From the NCBI GenBank assembly GCA_023460795.1, contig JAEWPC010000071.1:1-64000 (forward strand): a DNA stretch of 64,000 bases. The letters run 5' to 3'. The notes beneath the pieces were generated by a model. The model had not been told where the DNA came from and made no database searches. It worked only from the letters and a program-made list of their open reading frames with translations. The translations under genes were made by a program, and so were the position numbers. Within the stretch, counting starts at the first letter, position 1; each line of letters starts with the position of its first letter. This document shows, piece by piece, positions 60,609 to 64,000 of this stretch. The DNA is from Bacillota bacterium. GTDB taxonomy: Bacteria; Bacillota; Bacilli; Paenibacillales; Paenibacillaceae.

Positions 60609-61847
60609 ATGGGCGAGCAATCGAACAAAGGCGGAATGTCCCGGCTGGATTTTCTGAAAATGTCGGCCGTCGCGGGCGTCGGTCTGGTCGTAGGCGGGGC
60701 GGGAATGAAGGTCATCGAACGCGCGGTCGGTTCGGACGGCGACACGGCGGTTGACGGGAAAGTCGAAGACGTACAAGTCGAGATGTACGGCGAGCATCAA
60801 GCGGGTATCATCTCTCCGCAGCAGACCTATATGTACTTGGCGAGCTTCAAGATGATAGCGGCAGATCGGGCCGGCTTGATTCGCCTGATGAAGGATTGGA
60901 CGAAGTTCAGCGACCTCAGCACGTCGGGAGGCACGATGCGGACGGGCGACAACCCGATGCTGCCCCCTAGCGATACCGGAGAAACTTACGATTTGCCGGC
61001 ATCTAGACTCACCGTTACTTTCGGGTTCGGACCGTCATTGTTCGGAGTCGGAGGAGCGGACCGTTATGGGCTTGCCGGCAAGCTGCCTAACTATTTGAAG
61101 GATATTCCGCGAATGCCGCGCGAGAAGCTGGATGCGGCTTTGTCCGGTGGAGACGTCGTCGTGCAAGTGTGCGCGGACGATCAGCAGGTGGCGTTCCATG
61201 CGATCCGCAATTTCATCCGATTATCGACCGGAGCGGCGACGCTCAACTGGCTTAACGAAGGGTTCATCAGCGGACGCCCGGGCACGACGCCGCGTAATCT
61301 GTTCGGCTTCAAGGACGGTACGGCGAACGTCTTGCACCAGACGTCCGAAGGCTACGACCAAGTCGTGTGGGCGAGCGAGGAAGAGCCGGAATGGATGAGG
61401 GGCGGCACGTACATGGCGTTCCGCAAAATCAGAATGCTGCTCGAAGTATGGGATCGCTCTTCGATGGCCGAGCAACAGGACACGTTCGGAAGGTATAAGG
61501 AATCGGGTGCGGCGTATGGCAAGCAGGGAGAATTCGATGAAGTCGATTCCGCGAAGCTCCCGGATACGGCGCACGTCCGATTGGCCAAAGAGTCCAAGCA
61601 GCTCATTCACCGGAGAGGGTACTCCTACACGGACGGCGTCGATCCTCGCACCGGCAACGTGAATGCGGGGCTGTTGTTCATCAGCTATCAGCGCAACCCG
61701 GAGGAGCAATTCATTCCGATGCTCAAGCTGATGCAGAATAACGATAAGCTTAACGAATATACGCTGCATATTGCCAGCGGCATGTTCGCCTGTCCGGGCG
61801 GCATCAGGCAGGGAGAATACATCGGACAGAAATTATTCGAATCCTAA
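60609..61847 (+). CDS. efeB: Dyp-type haem peroxidase/deferrochelatase EfeB
   Basis: 412 residues. DyP fold with the family motif GFKDG (Asp236 near the haem) and the haem-ligand region HRRGYSYTDG. EfeB oxidises ferrous to ferric iron or takes part in haem iron use, outside the membrane. Export is normally by Tat, but the signal here reads MSRLDFLKMSAVAGVG: only one Arg (Arg12) is present where two are usual. Third gene of the Fur-controlled operon, starting 25 bp after efeO. Confidence 0.92.
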   Translation: MGEQSNKGGMSRLDFLKMSAVAGVGLVVGGAGMKVIERAVGSDGDTAVDGKVEDVQVEMYGEHQAGIISPQQTYMYLASFKMIAADRAGLIRLMKDWTKFSDLSTSGGTMRTGDNPMLPPSDTGETYDLPASRLTVTFGFGPSLFGVGGADRYGLAGKLPNYLKDIPRMPREKLDAALSGGDVVVQVCADDQQVAFHAIRNFIRLSTGAATLNWLNEGFISGRPGTTPRNLFGFKDGTANVLHQTSEGYDQVVWASEEEPEWMRGGTYMAFRKIRMLLEVWDRSSMAEQQDTFGRYKESGAAYGKQGEFDEVDSAKLPDTAHVRLAKESKQLIHRRGYSYTDGVDPRTGNVNAGLLFISYQRNPEEQFIPMLKLMQNNDKLNEYTLHIASGMFACPGGIRQGEYIGQKLFES

Positions 61848-61861
61848 AGCTAAGAATGCGA

Positions 61862-61909
61862 AGAAAGCCCGTTTCCCGGCCGTTATCGGCTGCAGGGAAC
61901 GGGCTTTCT
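61862..61909. terminator. Bidirectional terminator after efeB
   Basis: AGAAAGCCCGTTTCCC (61862-61877) pairs with GGGAACGGGCTTTCT (61895-61909); the loop has its own small GGCCG/CGGCT-like pairing. Between convergent genes. Confidence 0.85.
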
Positions 61910-61911
61910 AT

Positions 61912-62193
61912 TTAGGCGATATCCGCCCAAATCTCGTCCTCGACGTCGAGCGTAATCTGCGATGGGAATACGCGTTGATCGTACTCGGCGAGCATATACT
62001 GCATAATCGCTTCTTTCAAGTTCGCTTCGATAATAAACCGGCTTCGGCCCTGAACCCACACTTCCGCGCTGAAGCCTTGTTCCTCGTCGTACAGCAGCTC
62101 TACCTCGACGCTGTCGACCGGAACCTCATGCCGCTTGGACATATGCAGGCAGACGGCGTTGACGATTTCATCCATCGATAATCTCATCGGCAT
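61912..62193 (-). CDS. DUF2653/YxcD-like protein
   Basis: 93 residues, soluble. The pattern MDEIVNAVCLHMSKRHEVPVDSVEVELLYDEEQGFSAEV matches the YxcD family (DUF2653), of unknown function. Its ATG overlaps the stop of the Tim44-like gene (TAATG), so translation is coupled; a second ATG lies two codons later. Confidence 0.85.
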   Translation of the reverse strand: MPMRLSMDEIVNAVCLHMSKRHEVPVDSVEVELLYDEEQGFSAEVWVQGRSRFIIEANLKEAIMQYMLAEYDQRVFPSQITLDVEDEIWADIA

Positions 62194-62633
62194 TACCAGC
62201 GCGGAGGGCTATTGCGATCCGGATTGTGCGGCTGACGACGGTTCTTGAACCGGTCGTAGATCGCGCGGAACACCGCGAACAGAACGAACAGCGCGAGCAC
62301 GTTAATAATCAAGCCGAAGAAATTGCCGAGTGCTCCCATACCGCCGAACATGCCGCCGAACAGCATGCCGGCCAAGCCGCCGATCATCATGCCTTTCATG
62401 AAGCTTCCGCCGGAGAAGAAACCGCGGTTCGCCGTGGTGCCGGCCGCGGAAGAAGAGCTGGATTTGGTCGTGGATGACTGGCTGACTCCGCTATCGGATT
62501 TGGAAGGCGTCTTCGTAAACGACTTCTTGCCGGAGCTGAACGAACGTGGCTTGGCGTCTACGCTTGCCATTGGAACGGTTACCGCGATCGTGAAAGCGAA
62601 CAGGCTGAAGATCAATAATGCTTTTTTCCACAT
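62193..62633 (-). CDS. Tim44-like/glycine-zipper membrane protein
   Basis: 146 residues. ATG 62633 has GGAGG about 11 bp upstream; the frame is open to 62717 without a better site. Signal peptide or N-terminal anchor (WKKALLIFSLFAFTIAV), then a Ser/Thr/Lys linker (about 30-75), a glycine-rich segment (FMKGMMIGGLAGMLFGGMFGGMG) and a second hydrophobic helix ending in a basic tail. This layout matches the N-terminal part of bacterial Tim44-like proteins without the Tim44 domain itself. Function unknown. Confidence 0.78.
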   Translation of the reverse strand: MWKKALLIFSLFAFTIAVTVPMASVDAKPRSFSSGKKSFTKTPSKSDSGVSQSSTTKSSSSSAAGTTANRGFFSGGSFMKGMMIGGLAGMLFGGMFGGMGALGNFFGLIINVLALFVLFAVFRAIYDRFKNRRQPHNPDRNSPPRW

Positions 62634-62795
62634 GTGATTGTTGTCCTCCAGTAGGTTAGAAGATGTTAATGGATAGTAATACGTGCCTAGTCGCATTCGG
62701 TTTCGATATTCGCGCAAGAAAATTATGGCGTGATAACGCGCGAAGATTGAGCTATGCTTGAGTATAAACGATAGAAGCGCGAAAGGACAGGTGCG

Positions 62796-63359
62796 ATGTC
62801 ATCTCTATCATCCTATCCAGACGAATACATTCAATACTTGGCCGAATACTACGGCTCGCGAGACTACTTCGAATGCCACGAGATCATGGAAGAGTATTGG
62901 AAGGAGCATCCGCAGTCGCCGCAGCTCGGTTGTTGGCTCGTGCTCATCCGCATCGCGGTCGCTCTGTACCATGCGCGCCGAGGCAATCGGTCCGGCGCGC
63001 TTAAGCTGATGGGCAAGGCGGCGCAAGAGACGGATCCCGTCCGATTCGGCGACATCGGCATCGACGGCGCGAAGCTGAAGGAGATGCTCGAGCACGCGTA
63101 TCGCCGCTGGAGCGACGTTCCGGTCATCGCTTACGAAGATTTGGACTTGCCGTTCACCGACCCGTGCTTGCTTGAGGAAGCTCGGCGCAGAAGCCTTGCC
63201 TTAGGTTATCCGTGGGGGATACAAGGGAACGAGGCGGGGGATTCCGTCATTCATCGCCATAAGCTAAGAGACCGCAGCGACGTCATCGAGGCGAGGGAAC
63301 AATCGGCCAAGCGGAAATCGCTTAGCCGATCGGATCCAAATACTGATAACCGTCGATAA
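62796..63359 (+). CDS. DUF309 domain protein
   Basis: 187 residues. The DUF309 signature is FECHEIMEEYWKEH (H-E-x-x-E-x-x-W) followed by LVLIRIAVALYHARRGN; helical fold, possibly metal binding, function unknown. The C-terminal third is not part of the domain and is charged. Its last 38 bp overlap the 3' end of the carbonic anhydrase gene on the other strand. Confidence 0.88.
   Translation: MSSLSSYPDEYIQYLAEYYGSRDYFECHEIMEEYWKEHPQSPQLGCWLVLIRIAVALYHARRGNRSGALKLMGKAAQETDPVRFGDIGIDGAKLKEMLEHAYRRWSDVPVIAYEDLDLPFTDPCLLEEARRRSLALGYPWGIQGNEAGDSVIHRHKLRDRSDVIEAREQSAKRKSLSRSDPNTDNRR
63303..63329. terminator. Hairpin inside the 3' overlap of DUF309 and carbonic anhydrase genes
   Basis: TCGGC-C-AAGCG (63303-63313) pairs with CGCTT-A-GCCGA (63319-63329), one mismatch, 5-nt loop. 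It lies within the coding end of the DUF309 gene and spans the carbonic anhydrase stop. No T-run, so termination is only possible, not shown. Confidence 0.45.
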
Positions 63360-63897
63360 CCTTCTCGAGCTCGCCCGTCACCGGATCGATAATAAGTCCA
63401 TGAATCGGCGTGTTCGGAGGCAGCAGCGGGTGATTGCGGACGATGTCCACGCTGTTCTCGACGCTCTCCCGTACGCTGTCGAAGCCGGTAAGCCAACGGT
63501 TCAAGCTGACGCCGGAATGGCGCAGCGTGTGAATCGTCTGCTCGGGTACGCCGCGTTCGAGCATATGCTCAACGACCCTCTCGGGGTCGATCCCCGTCAT
63601 GCCGCAATTCAGATGCCCGATAATGAACACTTCGTGCGCGTTCAACTCGTATAACGCTACCAATATGCTCCGCATAATGTTGCCGAACGGAGACGTGATG
63701 ATCGCTCCGGCGTTTTTGATGATTTTCGCGTCGCCGTCTCTCAGGTCCATCGCTTTAGGCAGCAGCTCCGTCAACCTGGCGTCCATGCAGGTGACGATGA
63801 CGATCCGCTTGTCCGGATAATTCCGTTCGATATCTTCATAGGCTTTGTTGGCGACGAATTGTTCATTGAACGCCATAATTTCATCGATCTTGCGCAT
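63322..63897 (-). CDS. Beta-class carbonic anhydrase
   Basis: 191 residues; interconverts CO2 and bicarbonate in the cytoplasm. Zinc ligands Cys37 (in VTCMDAR), His95 and Cys98 (in IGHLNC), with the Asp39-Arg41 dyad. Resembles B. subtilis YtiB. GGAGGC lies before the ATG. It follows the partial gene at 63926 on the same strand with a 28-bp gap. Confidence 0.93.
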   Translation of the reverse strand: MRKIDEIMAFNEQFVANKAYEDIERNYPDKRIVIVTCMDARLTELLPKAMDLRDGDAKIIKNAGAIITSPFGNIMRSILVALYELNAHEVFIIGHLNCGMTGIDPERVVEHMLERGVPEQTIHTLRHSGVSLNRWLTGFDSVRESVENSVDIVRNHPLLPPNTPIHGLIIDPVTGELEKVIDGYQYLDPIG

Positions 63898-63925
63898 GAC
63901 ATGCCTCCGTTTCCCGCAACAACCT

Positions 63926-64000
63926 TTACATCGGTATGGTCGTTCGATCTTCCAGCTTCAATCGGTTCGTATACGTTTGGCCGTCGCTCGCCAGCTTAAA
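63926..64000 (-). CDS. C-terminal end of an unidentified gene (partial)
   Basis: An open frame enters from the right edge on the minus strand and stops at TAA 63928-63926. The 24 visible residues include KLASDGQTYTNRLKLEDRT, polar and probably beta-rich. Too short for a family call. The 28-bp gap to the carbonic anhydrase suggests one operon. Confidence 0.45.
   Translation of the reverse strand, partial: FKLASDGQTYTNRLKLEDRTTIPM

Overview
The window looks like chromosomal DNA of a Paenibacillaceae member (Cohnella/Paenibacillus-like Firmicute). The evidence is strong AGGAGG-type ribosome binding sites with many GTG/TTG starts, a GC-rich coding bias, the parE-parC order, a two-headed bacterial dynamin, YesM/YesN-type two-component regulators next to LplB/YtcP-type sugar ABC permeases, a 7-1-7 Fur box of the Bacillus type, and DUF families common in this group (DUF3888, DUF3231, DUF2653, DUF1697, DUF309). 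I see no rRNA, tRNA, insertion sequence, prophage, CRISPR array or replication origin. About 53 protein genes are supported, including two cut by the window edges and one 59-residue gene.

Layout. 1-3.2 kb: end of a Met/Lys/Asp repeat protein, an OmpR-type response regulator with its histidine kinase, and a membrane-anchored molybdopterin oxidoreductase. 3.3-7.6 kb: nth (endonuclease III) overlapping a two-headed dynamin gene. 7.9-14.4 kb: a heterodimeric ABC exporter, a GDSL esterase, and an ABC-2 type ATPase/permease pair. 14.6-19.2 kb: topoisomerase IV (parE, parC), separated by a 162-bp imperfect palindrome. 19.2-29.8 kb: regulators and housekeeping genes (MarR, CapA-like lipoprotein, rRNA-type methyltransferase, a divergent response regulator/histidine kinase pair, an XRE repressor with two operator-like palindromes, SDR, Dabb protein, MFS exporter).

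28.9-44.7 kb is a carbohydrate locus. It holds an AraC regulator, an alpha-xylosidase (GH31, YicI type), a GH3 enzyme with a CBM6-like end, a YesM/YesN two-component pair, a three-gene oligosaccharide ABC importer and a GH95 alpha-L-fucosidase. Together these fit uptake and intracellular dismantling of fucosylated xyloglucan oligosaccharides; the importer, the fucosidase and the alpha-xylosidase are the strongest pillars of that inference.

44.8-57.6 kb is a series of small operons. They include a cluster of four short palindromic repeats, a DUF3888 protein whose start looks damaged, a PadR/HAAS/repeat-membrane-protein operon, an M29 aminopeptidase, a VOC protein, a DUF6530 and GIY-YIG pair, a LysE exporter, an ATPase with a C-terminal helix-turn-helix divergent from speD, a LOR-fold protein with a YcaQ-like DNA glycosylase, a DUF3231 protein and an aldo/keto reductase. 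57.7-61.8 kb is a complete Fur-boxed efeUOB iron uptake operon. The window ends with a DUF2653/Tim44-like pair, a DUF309 protein, a beta-carbonic anhydrase and the tail of another gene.
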